A stretch of DNA of 64,000 bases, taken from Anaeromyces robustus. Taxonomy: Eukaryota > Neocallimastigomycota > Neocallimastigomycetes > Neocallimastigales > Neocallimastigaceae. The position numbers were made by a program, and so were the translations under genes. The notes beneath the pieces were generated by a model. It was not told the origin of the DNA. It saw only the letters and a list, made by a program, of their open reading frames with translations, and searched no databases. Where the stretch lies: contig MCFG01000007.1 in the NCBI GenBank assembly GCA_002104895.1, positions 108,501 to 172,500 on the forward strand, given 5' to 3'. This document shows, in pieces, positions 26,059 through 38,654 of this stretch. How positions within the stretch are numbered: position 1 is the stretch's first letter; each line of letters starts with the position of its first letter.

Positions 26059-29000
26059 TTTATATATTAATAATCTGAATACCAAAAAAATAATAAATTA
26101 AAAATAATTTAGAAAAAGCTACAATTAATATTATCTGATTAATTTTAAATTTTCGGATAAATAATTATATTATTGGAATTATAAATTATTTGATCTACGT
26201 TTATATTTAAGCCTCATAGAATGTACAAATAATAGTAGATTATTTTAAAAAAATCTCATTTTTTATTATAGAAAAAAAATTTTCTCCATCTTTTTTTAAA
26301 GATTATTAAAAAATTGTTTACTTTTATGGCAATTTAAAGTTTTATTTTAATATTGTTATGTGTTCATTTAAATTTAAAATTTTTTAATTAAGATTTAAAA
26401 AGAATTTAAATTAAAATATTTCCAGTTTATAAGCCAATAAAAATTCAAAATCAGACCAAATGCAATACTAGCATATATTATAAATTAACTATAGATATAT
26501 ATAAAAATAAATATATTACATATAAATATACAATTATTCCTATATATTTGAATATAAAAAATATATATATCTTTTTTTTTAATTTTAATTTTTTTTTATT
26601 TTTTTTTAAAATTTTTTTATTATTTATAATATCTTATTATATTTTATAATATTTATATTTATTTATATTTATTTATATTTATTGATTAAATTTTTATTTT
26701 TACTATATGATATCAATTTTATTTTTGTTGAAATAATAAAAATTTCTGTTTTGTTATGTTATTTAATTGAAAAAAATATTATAATTATTTAAAAATTATT
26801 AAATTCAATTATTATAATATCTCATGAATGGTCATTTTTATAAAATTAATATAGATAAATATGAAAATAGAAATATTAGAAAATTTATATAATAAAAATA
26901 TAATAAAAATATAATAAAAATATAATAAAAATGTTTTTTTTTTTTGGTATATTTTTGGTATATTTTAAATAAGTCATATTATTTAAATTATATGATTATA
27001 ATTAATTAATATATAAATAATTTATTAACAAAAATTTTATTTATTTATTTAAATATTTATTTATTTATTTATTAATTTTTTTATTAATTAATTTATTTAT
27101 TTATTTAATTTATTTATTTATTTATTTTGTTTATATTTTTTAAATAATTATATTTAATAATTAATATATGAATAAATATATTTAATATTATTTAATATTT
27201 AATATTTAATATATGATTCATTATTCATATTTAAAAAAATTAAAGTTGTACAGTTTTAATTAAAAAATAATATATTATCTTTATTATTTTAATAAATAAA
27301 AAATTTAAATTAAATAATCGTTTTTTTTTAATTAAAAAAAAAACCTAACTTTTTTATATATATTTACATATATTATTCATATATATTATATTATATTCAT
27401 TTAAAATATATGAATGTAATTAATTAATTAATTCTTTATTTATTTCCATATATTATTTAATTGTTGATTTTTGTACTCTTAAAAAAAAAAAAAACGAATC
27501 ATCCAAAGAATAGTAAAAGTAACATTTATTATTAAGCATTTTTAGAAGAAAATACTAAAAATTTTTTTTTTAAAAAAAAAAACGTTTTTTTAAAAATATA
27601 ATATATTATAATATATTACATTATATTATAATAACATAAATATTTAGTATTGTAATTAGTAACTTTGGTTATATTTAAATACTAAAAAAAATGTAAAATT
27701 TTCAAAGTAATAAAAATATTGTTTTATATATAAATCATAAGATTAATATATAATAAGAAAAGTCATTATAAAACAACTGATCAATTTATATTGAATATTC
27801 ATTTGATTTTTTGCTCTTGTTTTATTAAATATTGTAAAATTCCAATATTTAAATAGAGATGAAGTTAAAATACTCTTTAATCCTTTTTTATTTTTTTTAA
27901 TAATCCAAGATAAATTGCCTTTAAAATTTTTAAAAAAATAAAATATATTGATTTATTTATTTATTTATTTATTAATTTATAATTATTTAATTATATATTT
28001 ATTTAATTATTTATCTATTTATTTATTTATTTATTTATATATATATTTTTATTGTATTTGGATATAATTATTTTATCCATTCTTATATATGTATTGAAAT
28101 AAATAAATTTATATTATTTGATACAAATTAATAATATATTATTATATATATTAAATATTAATCAAATCATTAAATAAAAAAATCAATAATATTAGAGTTT
28201 TTATATATTAAAGTATAACTTTAAATATAAATATTAAACTATTCATTATAACAAAAAAAAATATAATATAATAAATAATATTGGTAAATAATAAATTAAA
28301 ATAAATAAGTATATTTTAATATATTGAATATTATATATTAAAATATAATTAATTATAATAATAATATATTTACTATTTAAATTATATATATTATATTATA
28401 CTATAATATATTATATAATTTAGGATAAAATACCTAATATATTCTTAATATAAACTAATATATTAATTTATAATAAAGTATATTTACAATTTAACCTAAA
28501 AAGATTTATATCTAACAAAATAAATAGAATTAACTTTATTGAATATTTTTATTTATAATAAAATATATAAAGAAAAAAGAAATAAGAATAATTATATATT
28601 TAAAAAAAAAATTTTTTTTATAGATTTTTATATCATTATAAAAGTGTTTTAACATATAATAAAAATTCTAATGAATAAAGTAATATATAATATATAATGA
28701 AAAATCAATCAATAAATTAATCAATCAATCAAAAAAATCAATTAATAAATAACTAAATAATTAAATAACGCTTAAATAAAATTATTCAATAAAGTTATCA
28801 ATAATATCTATAAAATAAACCAATTTATTAATTAAGAAATATTATTAAAGGTAAGTTAAATTAGAATAAATATTTATTAAAATCATTAAATATTTATTAA
28901 AAAATATAATAAAGTTATTTTTGTATTTCTATCATAAAGTAATCTTATATAATATTTACTTATTATTTTATATATAAAAATATTAATTTTATTTATTATT

Positions 29001-29468
29001 ATAATAATAACATAAATATTTCTGAAATGTATTATATATATATTTATATATTATATCCAATATAATTTATCTCTGGTTGTAAAACAAATATTAAAAAATG
29101 GATTTTTAAAACCTATTTTATTAAATAAAAAATTATGATTTAATTATTAAAATCAATAATATATTGTGACGTAATTAGACATCAAAAAAAAAAAAAACTA
29201 AAATAGAAAAATTAAAATCATCAAAACCATACTTTCTTTAACAATAATTACTGACAAAATAAAATATTATCCGAAATAAATGTTTAAATTTTTATAATAA
29301 TATAAATTATATCAAGTATAATAAATATTGTATTTTATTATATTTGATATAATTTATTTTAGAATTATTTTATATAAATTAAATAATGAATCTCTTGAAT
29401 TAGTTTTTTTTTATTATATTTTATTTGTATAAATATTATAATTTATTAAAAATCCAATACTAATAAGG
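24835..29468. other. 4.6-kb gene desert
   Basis: Begins with the 3' flank and a long A tract (24874-24902). The rest is almost all A/T: ATTT microsatellites near 27040-27125 and 27950-28040, and long T and A runs near 25923-25948 and 26030-26056. The one structured object is the palindromic-ended element at 25613-25763. Sequence around 25400-25600 is more varied, but no reading frame there looks coding. Confidence 0.5.
25613..25763. mobile_element. Candidate foldback / MITE-like element with 36-bp perfect terminal inverted repeats
   Basis: Left arm 25613-25648 begins ACTTAGGCAAAATTACTATT and ends in ACGT. Right arm 25728-25763 is its exact reverse complement, 36 of 36 bases, ending in GCCTAAGT. 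The 79-bp centre has no open frame. Arms of this length with GGC/GCC in an almost pure A/T background are unlikely by chance and fit a small non-autonomous DNA element or a foldback structure. No clear target-site duplication can be seen (left flank CTAAGGAAA, right flank ATATTAAAA), so mobility is inference. Confidence 0.6.
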
Positions 29469-32400
29469 ATGACTTCTTCTGGTAAATTTAAAATAAGAAA
29501 TTTTATATATATTTATAAATAAATTTATTTTATTAATATATATATATATATTTATTTTTTTTATACTATTTTATATTAAATTAAATATAAAAATTATTAT
29601 AATTATATAACATAAATAATTTAAATTCCTTTATAATAAATATATAAATTATTGAAAAATAATAATAATAAAAAAAAATTTTGTTTCAATTTAAAAGATC
29701 ATATTCGTGTAATAACAAAAAATAATACTCAGGATTTATTAAATAAACCAAAACAAAGTAATAATTCAAAAATATCAAAGAAAAGTCGTTTACCACCTCC
29801 ACCAAGACGTCATAGACTTATACAATCATCTTATCGTACTTATAATTCACCAACAACATTAGTAGATACTTCAACTACAGCTGTAGCAACAGCTGCTGCA
29901 TATGCTGCCTATAATCGTCATAATACCAATACCACAAAATCTCTTTTAGGAAATAATAATGCTGTAAATATTGTCGCGGCAGCTGCAACAGGTTATGGAA
30001 ATAATATTAGTCAAGAATTAAAAAATAATAATCCTGCTTTAAAATCATTATCTCTTTCTAATCCAAGTTCTATACTACTTGATAGTCCAATCTTATCTCC
30101 AAAAATAAATAATTTACCTCCAAAAATTAATTGTTCATTAAAAGAAGCTGATTCTAATAAATATACCCATTCCTCAAATAATGAAAAATTAAATAAATCA
30201 CCCTCACCAACATTAAATAAAGAAAATATTAATAATAATAACAATAACAACAACAACAACAACAATAATAATAATAATAATAATAATACTAATAAAAATG
30301 ATAATAATAAAAATGATAATAATAGTATAATTAATAATAATAATAATGTAAAAAAAAAGAATTCCAAAACTCAGTTACTTACAAAGCACAAAAATAATTC
30401 AAATTCTTCCCTTAATTCAAATGGTAGTAAAAGTGAGCAAAATGCAAATATTAATTATGCATTAAAATTATTAAGTGATGCCGATCATTATAAAGAAGAC
30501 GATTTAGAGTGTATTTCTTTACGTAAAGAGGCAGTTGAAATTTTAAAGGTAATAATAAAAATAAAAATGAAAATAAAAATAAAAATAATAAAAATAAAAA
30601 TTAAAAAAAAAAAAAAAAATAAAAATAAAAATAAAAATAAATGAAATAATGATAATAAAAATATAAGTATATATATATAATATAATTTTTAAATTAATGA
30701 AAAATTTTAAATATATATATATATCTTCATTTAATTCATTTTTTATTTAATAGGATTATAAATTTGATAAAAGTCATGTTGCCCAGTTATATCAAATAGG
30801 TTTACATTATATTTATGAAAAAGATTATGAAAAAGCATTTAAGATATTTAAAGAAGCACATAATTATCATTATCCAGCTGCTACTTTTCAATTAGCAAGA
30901 TATTATGAATCTGGTATATTAGATTCAGTAGCCAAAGATAATAAAATGGCCCAAAAATATTATAGACAAGCAGCATTAAATAGTTATTGTAAAGCAATGT
31001 ATCGTTTAAGTATGGCTTATCTTCATGGAGAAATAGGTTGTAGAAAGTCCAAAAAGGAAGCCGTACGTTGGCTTCATCGTTGTACTTGGAGTATTGATGC
31101 AAAGGAACAATTAGTTGTAGGTGAAGCTATGTATCAATTATCTAAATTTTATGAAAAAGGAATGTCAAATGATAAAGAAAAAGATCAAAAATCAGCAGCT
31201 TCTTATCTTCGAATGGCTGCTGAAAAATGTTGTGTTGATTCACAAGATTATTTAGGGTATTGTTATCAACATGGTCATTTAACCTATCCTTGCAATTTGA
31301 AAAAAGCAGTTTATTGGTTTACTCAAGCAGCAAATGGTCATTGTATTGAATCAAAGATATCACTTTGTCATATTTATCTTACAGGTTCACCACCAGATAT
31401 TCCTCAAGATGATGAAGAAGCTTTATACTGGATTAAGAGAGCAGCTAATTCAACTTATGTTAATAATCCTACTCAAAGATTTTCTCGGGCTAAAGCTCAA
31501 TATATTTTAGGTTGGTTCTTTGAAGAAGGTTTAGAAAATAATATAGAAAAAAATCCAAAGGAAGCTATTAAATGGTATTTAAAATCTTCTTTTGAAGGTG
31601 TACCTGATGCTAAAATAGCATTAAAACATTTTTCACAAGATGAAATTGAAGAAGTTGAAAGAGAACAAAAGGAGGAAGAAAGAAAAAGAAAATTAGAAGC
31701 ATCTAAAGAAAATGAAGAAGAAAAAGATGATAATATTAATAATAACAATAACAATAATAATAATAATAACAATAATAATCATCAAGATAATGGTGGTGAA
31801 GAATCAGATTGTTCTTATAGTGAATATTCTGATGATAATAGTATAGCTAGTGGTAATTCAAGTCGTTCCTTAAATATGAAAATTTTAAATTTAGCATCTT
31901 CATTATTTAGTCATAGTTATATAAAAAAGCATCATTATAGTAAATCTTTTTCTAATACACATGAATATAAAAATAATAATAATAATAATAATAATAATAC
32001 AAATTCTTTTACTGTAGAATCAAATGTTAATTCAAATATAAATTTAAATTCAAATGATAAACTTTGTCATGCCATATCCACAGATAATGAAACATTAAAT
32101 CAGGATCATGATCAAGATCAAGATCAAGAAGAAAGTAACTTTAATACTATAAATGATAGATCAACTTCTGAAAATACATTAAAAGCCTCAACGTCTTCTA
32201 TTAGTGAAAAAATAAATGATGATTTAAATATAAAATCTTCACCAGATAATCATCTTATTTCAGAAGAACCCATAAAGCAAACTGAAATAGAAGATAATCT
32301 TATCCATAATAATAAATCATTGTATATGGACAATCAAATAAAATCATATAATAATAGTATGAATAATTTTAATGATAATCATAAATTATTAATAAATAAT

Positions 32401-33270
32401 GGTGATAAAAGAACAAGTGAGGATAGTGATATTATTAGTGAAAAAGAAAAACAATATATTGCAAAATTAAATTCTGAATTAGTACATTCTATGATGATTG
32501 TAAAATCAGAACCAAGTTCACCACAAAATATTATATTTTCTACTGTTCATAGTAATTCATCTACTCATTCAAATTATTCAGATGATAAAGAAAATAGTAA
32601 TAATGATAATAATCATACTAATACTAATACTAATACTAATACTAATAATAATAATAATCCACATCATCAACATTATCATTGTCATGGTAATCATATGAAT
32701 GGTAAGAAAAATTTAGAGCTTTTAGCAAATGAAAGTGTATGTAGTTCATGTTCTTATTGTTCATATTCAGATGATTGTAGTAGTGTTGTAAGCAATAGTA
32801 ATTGTAGTAGTAGTTATTGTTGTAATAGTAGTTGTTATTGTAGTTGTTGTAGTTGTTGTTGTACTTCACTCTCAAAAACTAACAATACTATTAATTTATC
32901 AATGTCAAAACATATTAATAACCAATTCCTTGTGAAAGCACCAACTTCTTGTTCTTCTCCAAGTGAAGAATACTTTAATATTAATAATAATATAAATAAC
33001 AACTTTAGCAATAATAATAATAGTAATAGTAATTTTGATATTAAAAGTCATGATTCTTCTTTATGTTCCCTTTCCAGTACAGAAAAACAAAAATTAAAAC
33101 ATCATTTACAAAAATTTTCAAATTATGATAAAAGTCAAATTACTTCTTCTGATCGTATGGAAGCTTATACACAGTATAAACGTGTTATGGATAGTAGAAA
33201 TAAAAATAAAAAATCCGAAACTAACATCATAGATAATAAAGAAGATAAAGATAAAGTAGATATATCAGGA

Positions 33271-33305
<35 letters not shown>

Positions 33306-34703
33306 TAACAACAACAACAATAATAATAATAATAATAATAGTAATAAATCTTTATCACCAATATCCAAACCTAAAAAATTGGTACGTAGACATAGTCATA
33401 ATGGTTTTTCCAATAAACTTAGTTCTTTTACACCTCTAAATGATGAATCTGCATCAACAAGTGGTATAGGATTAAAACAAAGATCAAAATCAAGTCATAA
33501 TATTAATGAACAACTTCGTATAAGTACAGATGAAGATACGTTAAGACTTCATCATATTAAAGGATTAAGTGATACTGAAAGTGAAAAATCTTATGTTTGT
33601 CCTAAATCTGCAAATATTTTTGATACTTTTGAAAAAAGAGAAGAACATCATAACTATGGATATAATGATGAACGTGTACAATCAAAACCTAAAAAAATAG
33701 TAAAAAATTGTCAACATACACATCATTGTAAAAACAAAAATCATCATCATCATCATCATCATTATTATCATCATCATAGTTTAAGTCTTGGTCATAGTCA
33801 TTCACATAAACGTAGTCATAGTCATCATCATAATACTAATCTCTTAAAATTTAGTATACATCATTCTTTAACAGCATTACCAAATAAACATTTCAAATCT
33901 ACAGATTCTGTAGGATCTAAAGATTCAGAAAAAGCCACTACAAAAAATAACAATAACGATAATAATACTATTAATAATAATGATAATGATAATAGCCTTA
34001 ATAATAATCATAATACTATTAATAATAGTGATAATGACAATCATCTTAATAATAATAAGGATACTATTAATAATAATGATAATGATAATCATCTTAATAA
34101 TGATACTATTAATAATAATGATAATGATAAGAATATTCAAAATAATAGTAATACTATTAATAATGATACTAATGATGCTAATGACAGTAATGTCAATAAT
34201 AAAAAAGAGGTTATAAAAATAAAAGTATTTGAACAAGAAAAAGAAAATGCGGATATAATAGAAGATATTAAAGAGATAAAAATAGATAAGGATGATAATA
34301 AAAATGAAAAAGATAAAAATGAAAAGGTAAACGTAAAGGAAATGGAAAAGAAAAAGGAAAAGGAAGAAAAATGTGAAATAGAAAATAACAAAGAAAATAA
34401 CAACAACAACAACAATAATAATACAAGTCCTATAAATAATAAAGAATATAAAATTGAAAAAAATGAAATCAATAACAAAAATACTTCACATATTGAAATT
34501 AAAGAAAAAAGAAAGAATTCTCAAAAAGATAGTAATAAAAGAGAAAGTTTAAGTCATAAATTGTCCCTTGAATTTCCAAAAATTAATAAAATTCATTATC
34601 ATCATCATCATCATCATCGTTTAAGCTTCTTTAATAAATCACATTCAACTAATGACCATGAAAAAGATAAAGAATTGGATGGTGAGGATTCTAAAAATTA
34701 TAA

Positions 34704-34762
<59 letters not shown>

Positions 34763-34854
34763 GTAGTAGTAACAATAGTAATGATCATCATCATTTTTGG
34801 AATAAAATTAAAACTTTACATCGTCATCATCATCATTTGAAACAACATAATTAA
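29469..34854 (+). CDS. Large Sel1-repeat protein, possible Skt5/Chs4-like chitin synthase activator
   Basis: Three exons: 29469-29481, 29698-30548, 30754-34854; 4965 nt, 1654 aa. The N-terminus is Ser/Asn-rich with a Pro/Arg patch (LPPPPRRHRLI) and an Asn run. Residues about 275-520 form six or seven Sel1-like repeats, such as AMYRLSMAYLHGEIG, EAVRWLHRC, AMYQLSKFYEKGMS, AVYWFTQAANG, EALYWIKRAA and AQYILGWFFEEG. In fungi this arrangement is typical of Skt5/Chs4, which activates and localises class IV chitin synthase at the plasma membrane. No C-terminal CAAX box is present (it ends KQHN), so that role is only inference. The remaining ~1100 residues are low complexity: several Asn tracts, His clusters, a Cys/Ser-rich block (about 32733-32865), a 16-residue TINN(N/S)DNDN tandem repeat (33965-34180) and Lys/Glu runs. 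The tail is about twice as long as the recognisable domain. Confidence 0.78.
33965..34180. repeat. In-gene minisatellite, ~48-bp (16-residue) unit
   Basis: Inside the Sel1-repeat gene, a unit encoding TINN(N/S)DNDN(S/H)LNN repeats four to five times (TINNNDNDNSLNNN, TINNSDNDNHLNNN, TINNNDNDNHLNN, TINNNDNDKNIQNN). The third copy is shortened by two codons, so the array changes in whole codons and preserves frame. Confidence 0.75.
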
Positions 34855-35611
34855 GTAATAATATTCCTATTTTTTTATCAGTATAAAAAAAACAAAAAAA
34901 AATAAAAAAATAAAAATAAAAAAACAAAAAACAAAAAAAAAAACAAAAAACAAAAAACAAAAAAAAAAAACAGAGAATCACAAAAATCATTATTATTAAT
35001 GATAATATAATAACAATAATATATATAAGTTTATCATTAATGATAATAATATTATATATATAATATATACTAAAAAAAATTTTTTTAACAAAAAATTTTT
35101 AATATTTACAATAGCCATATCATTATTTTTTTTTACATATATATATAAATAATAATATATATATTTATTTATTTATTATAAAAATAGATATTTATAAATT
35201 AATATTTTTATTATAAGATTTTTTTTTTCAAATGCTATTATTATATAAATTTTAATTTATTAAAAGTGTTTTATTCATTAAAAAAAAAAAAATAAAAAAA
35301 AAAAATAAATAAAAAAGACATATATAAAATATATAAAATAAATATTAAAAAATAAAAAAAAAATTAAAAAATTACATATATTTTATATTTTATTATTTAT
35401 TAAATAATAATAATAATAACAATAAAATACATTATATATATATATTTAAAAAAAAAAAAAGAATAATAAAAATTGGTGTATTTTATATATAACTTTATTT
35501 ATTTTTTTTTTTCGTGTTACATATATATTATCTTATTAACTTTTTTACAATTTTTTATTTACAAAAAAAAAAAAAAAAAAAATTTTTTTTTCATATTTAT
35601 TTGCTTAAGTT
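34855..35611. other. Spacer between two convergent genes
   Basis: 3' flanks of the Sel1-repeat gene (left) and the ankyrin gene (right). It holds CAAAAAA repeats (34880-34975), A tracts and TA repeats. A TTATCATTAATGATAA-type short palindrome lies near 35030-35050. No gene or defined terminator. Confidence 0.45.
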
Positions 35612-36511
35612 TTATTTAAGCATATTTTTACATATTTTATTCAAAATAAAACCACCAGTAGTAATTAAAATAGGAACACCAGACCAAAGTAAATAAGCTT
35701 TAGTTAATGTATCATAAATAATATAACCATTATCAATTATTGTAATACTTTTTTGAAGTAAATTCCAAAAATCATTAGTTATATTTTTATTTTCTATTAA
35801 AAGATCTTGTGGTTTTACACCATTATAATTTTCAATATCAAATCTTCCACCATTTTTATGTAATAAAGTTATTAAATCTTCATTTCCTAATTCCGCAGCA
35901 TAATGCATTGATGTACAACCTTGTTTATTTTGTCTATTTGGATCAGCACCATGATTAATTAAAAATTGAGCAGAAGCAAAATCCTTTTTTATAATAGATA
36001 ACATAAGTAGAGTATTACCATCTTCATTAGTAGCATCCACAAAATTACCAGAATTTAACCAATCCTTTCCAAATTTTGTTAAATTTTTAATATCATAAGA
36101 AGGAAGAAAAATTTTTTTATTATTTTGGTCTTTAAATTTTTTTATAAAAGGAAAGAACAACTATATATATATAATTATTCAAATTAAAGGTATTTTTTAA
36201 AAATATATATATATGAGAGATTTATAAAATTATATATTTAATAATAATATTATATAAATTATTATTTTTTTATTTTTTAATATAATTTTTTTTCTATATT
36301 TACATACATTATATAAAAAAATATTAATTAACATTATGTTAAATAAAAAAGTTTTAAAGACTTGAATTAGCACTTTCCAAATATAAGAGAGAAGTTCATA
36401 TATAAAAATTAATAAATGTTTTTTTAATATTGAATCATATATAATAATTCTTGAAGAAAATTCATTTTCTTCAATATTATCATTAACATAATACTTAGTG
36501 TATTTAACCAT
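35612..36511 (-). CDS. Small membrane-associated ankyrin-repeat protein
   Basis: Two exons on the minus strand: 36511-36308 and 36160-35612, joined in phase 0 by a GTATGT...TATAG intron of 147 bp. This gives 753 nt, 250 aa. The N-terminus has a hydrophobic stretch (around LLIFIYELLSYIWKVLIQVF and FLFNIMLINIFLYN) that may span a membrane once or twice. Residues about 110-185 are two ankyrin repeats: DGNTLLMLSIIKKDFASAQF with LINHGADPNRQN, and GCTSMHYAAELGNEDLITLL with HKNGGRFDIEN. A further hydrophobic segment (LLWSGVPILITTGGFIL) lies near the C-terminus. Ankyrin repeats bind proteins; no enzymatic domain is present and the partner is unknown. It converges on the Sel1-repeat gene. Confidence 0.7.
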
Positions 36512-37208
36512 TTTTATAAAAATAGAAATATAAATATTTAAAAATTATTGATAATATAAAAATTTAATATTTAATATATATATATATATAATAAAATAAA
36601 GTAAACGTATGTTAAGATAAAAAAAAAATTAAAGAAGAAAAGAAAAAAAAATCGAAGGATTTATACGATTTATATATTCTTTTTTATTTTTTATTTTATT
36701 TTTTTTTTTATATAAATATGCATTTAAATAATTAATAGATAATTAATATATCTAAAATCATAGTTATAATTAATATATAATAAGAATATACAGTTAATAT
36801 TGAATATTAAAACATAATCATCATCTTTAAAAAGGGAATTAAGATTTAAATCATTACATCATTAAATATATAATAAATTTGTTTAATATGCAGAATTGTT
36901 AAAATTTATATATATAATTAATTTATAAATATATAAATAAATTAATTATTAATTTATTATAAATTTTTATTGCCATATCTTGATGATTTATTACCATATT
37001 AGTATAGCCACAGAAAATCTATTGGTTGAATATTTAGCCATTTTAAAGACAATTATTGCCATTGTTATAGATGTATATAGATTTTACAAATATATAAAAA
37101 ATTGATTAATGAATAAAATATAATATAATATAATATAATATAATATAATATATGTTTTTAATAAATTATTAAATAAATTATTAATAAATCAATATAATAA
37201 ATTATATC
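36512..37208. other. A+T-rich spacer left of the LTR element
   Basis: The promoter side of the ankyrin gene, then TA-rich DNA. Around 36960-37080 the composition is slightly more varied, with the word TTGCCAT(A/T) at 36971 and 37058. No coding frame. A run of ATAAT repeats (37118-37150) precedes the left LTR. Confidence 0.45.
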
Positions 37209-37380
37209 TGTTAAAATATGTGAAATATGTGTTAAATATATTAAAATATATTGTATTAATTTAATGTATAAGCCACATTATATGAATATAAAAACATGTA
37301 ATTTATATAATTTAAATATTCGTTACTCTTTATCGTAATATATATTAATAAAGTTGACATAATTATTAAACCCAATTAAC
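37209..37380 (+). repeat. Left (5') LTR
   Basis: About 172 bp, beginning TGTTAAAATATG and ending near CCCAATTAAC. Compared with the right copy it carries two extra segments, about 26 bp before CGTTACTCTTTATCGTAAT and about 15 bp before the end. The two copies have therefore diverged and the insertion is not recent. It contains AATATATATTAATAAAG, possibly a polyadenylation region. Confidence 0.6.
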
Positions 37381-37392
37381 TGACTGTTAATA

Positions 37393-37461
37393 GATTAAGA
37401 GTCTCATTTGACTCAATAACTCAAGACTCTAATCATAAAATGAAATAGTGTTCCCACTATT
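37393..37461 (+). other. Two consecutive hairpins just inside the left LTR
   Basis: Hairpin 1 pairs GATTAAGAGTCT (37393-37404) with AGACTCTAATC (37424-37434), one bulged base, loop about 19 nt. Hairpin 2 is a perfect 7-bp stem AATAGTG/CACTATT (37444-37450 and 37455-37461) with a TTCC loop. In LTR elements this position often holds dimerisation or packaging structures; that role here is inference. Confidence 0.4.
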
Positions 37462-37730
37462 TACATATTGACCAACTTATTTGCTCTGCCAGACATAATA
37501 AAATTTTGATAAATTCTTTTGTTTGAAATATTAAAATTTAAAATTTTGAAAAATTGAAATCTTAAAAACTGAAATGATTTTAAAAGTTGAAATAAAGAAA
37601 TATTTTAGAAACAATAAAATTTCCGTAATAATTAAAAGATTTCAAAAGTTTAAATCTTGCAATTAATATAAATTCTTGTTCATTCTAAGATTTCGAAATA
37701 ATTTTAAAATAAACAATTAAATTGTAAAAT

Positions 37731-38261
37731 ATGGTTGAATACGAAGTAAAAAGGGGAGATACTTTATCTGCAATAGAATTAAAATATGGTGTGCCTATGA
37801 AATTAATATGTGAATGTAATAATATTAAAAATCCAAATAAAATTTATGCTGGTCAAGTACTTACTATACCAGTAAAAGAAACAACTCGTGCTTTGGCGTC
37901 CTTTACACAATTAGTTATAAATACAATACCTACATTTATTAAAAACCCTGGTACTAGAACTGCAACATCAATTTTGGGAGGAAATGTTAATACATTTATT
38001 GCAGTATTTACTAGTAGAAGTAAAGTTGAATTAATTTGTAGTACATTATGGGCAATTGTTTCTTCAAGACTCGGGGTTTATTGTGAACCTTTAGCATGGC
38101 CTCTACTTGTATTTGATACCTATCAATTTCTTGATGAATTAACTACTGTAGAAACTAATACATTTTTCAGTTTAATAGATAATACTGTTAAAAATAAAAA
38201 TAATGCTGATTATCTTAAAATACTTTTTTTGGGTATACGCCAAATGGAAATGGAACATTAA
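37731..38261 (+). CDS. Intronless LysM-domain protein within the LTR element
   Basis: Single exon, 176 aa, starting MVEYEVKRGDTLSAIELKYG. Residues 3-47 are one complete LysM domain: YEVKRGDTLSAI, then NNIKNPNKIYAGQVLTIP, close to the bacterial consensus 'Y.VK.GDTLS.IA..Y......L...N.I.NP..I..GQ.L.IP'. LysM binds N-acetylglucosamine polymers (peptidoglycan, chitin). There is no signal peptide and no catalytic domain. Residues 50-176 match nothing I recognise. They include a moderately hydrophobic middle (LICSTLWAIVSSRL, LAWPLLVFDTY) and end RQMEMEH. Unlike its neighbours it has no introns. It lies between two LTRs, so it may be a captured, retroposed or horizontally acquired gene. A bacterial or phage source is plausible from the LysM type but not shown. 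Confidence 0.72.
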   Translation: MVEYEVKRGDTLSAIELKYGVPMKLICECNNIKNPNKIYAGQVLTIPVKETTRALASFTQLVINTIPTFIKNPGTRTATSILGGNVNTFIAVFTSRSKVELICSTLWAIVSSRLGVYCEPLAWPLLVFDTYQFLDELTTVETNTFFSLIDNTVKNKNNADYLKILFLGIRQMEMEH

Positions 38262-38429
38262 TTATTAATATAATAATAATAATAATTTTCAATTTACCAT
38301 TATGTTAACTTTTCACATAACAATAATATTTCATTACTTTATAAAATATATTTTTTATAATAAAAAGTTACCATTTATATCTTCTTTAAATATTTATATA
38401 ATAAAAAAAAAGACAAAAAAAACCAAAGT

Positions 38430-38494
38430 GTTAAACCATGAGTTGTCAAGAGAAAGCAAAACCAAAAAGGAAAATTATGTATTGTCAATATAAT
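38430..38494 (+). pseudogene. Short basic coding-like scrap, possible gag remnant
   Basis: From an ATG near 38438, a short frame encodes MSCQEKAKPKRKIMYCQYNK and stops a codon or two later. The basic run followed by a Cys pair loosely recalls the start of a retrotransposon zinc knuckle. It is far too short to prove this. It lies between the LysM gene and the right LTR. Confidence 0.15.
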
Positions 38495-38639
38495 AAGGCG
38501 TGAATTTAATAATTTAATTAATGAATAATAATAAAGATAAATTATAAAAATTTTTATATAAATTTAATTATAGTTAATAATAAATAAATATTATACACAT
38601 ATTCACCTATAAGCCAATTTTTATTCTTCTAGAATAACT

Positions 38640-38654
38640 AGGTTTAGGGGGGAG
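38640..38654 (+). other. Polypurine tract of the LTR element
   Basis: AGGTTTAGGGGGGAG lies directly against the TGTTAG start of the right repeat. Six consecutive G's are very unusual in this window. In LTR retrotransposons a tract here primes plus-strand DNA synthesis. Confidence 0.6.

Noticed and set aside
33925-34478. Long minus-strand and other-frame open frames across the Asn/His-rich part of the Sel1-repeat gene (poly-Leu, poly-Ile)
   Set aside because: They are mirror readings of AAT/CAT trinucleotide tracts in the plus-strand gene and have no independent coding character.
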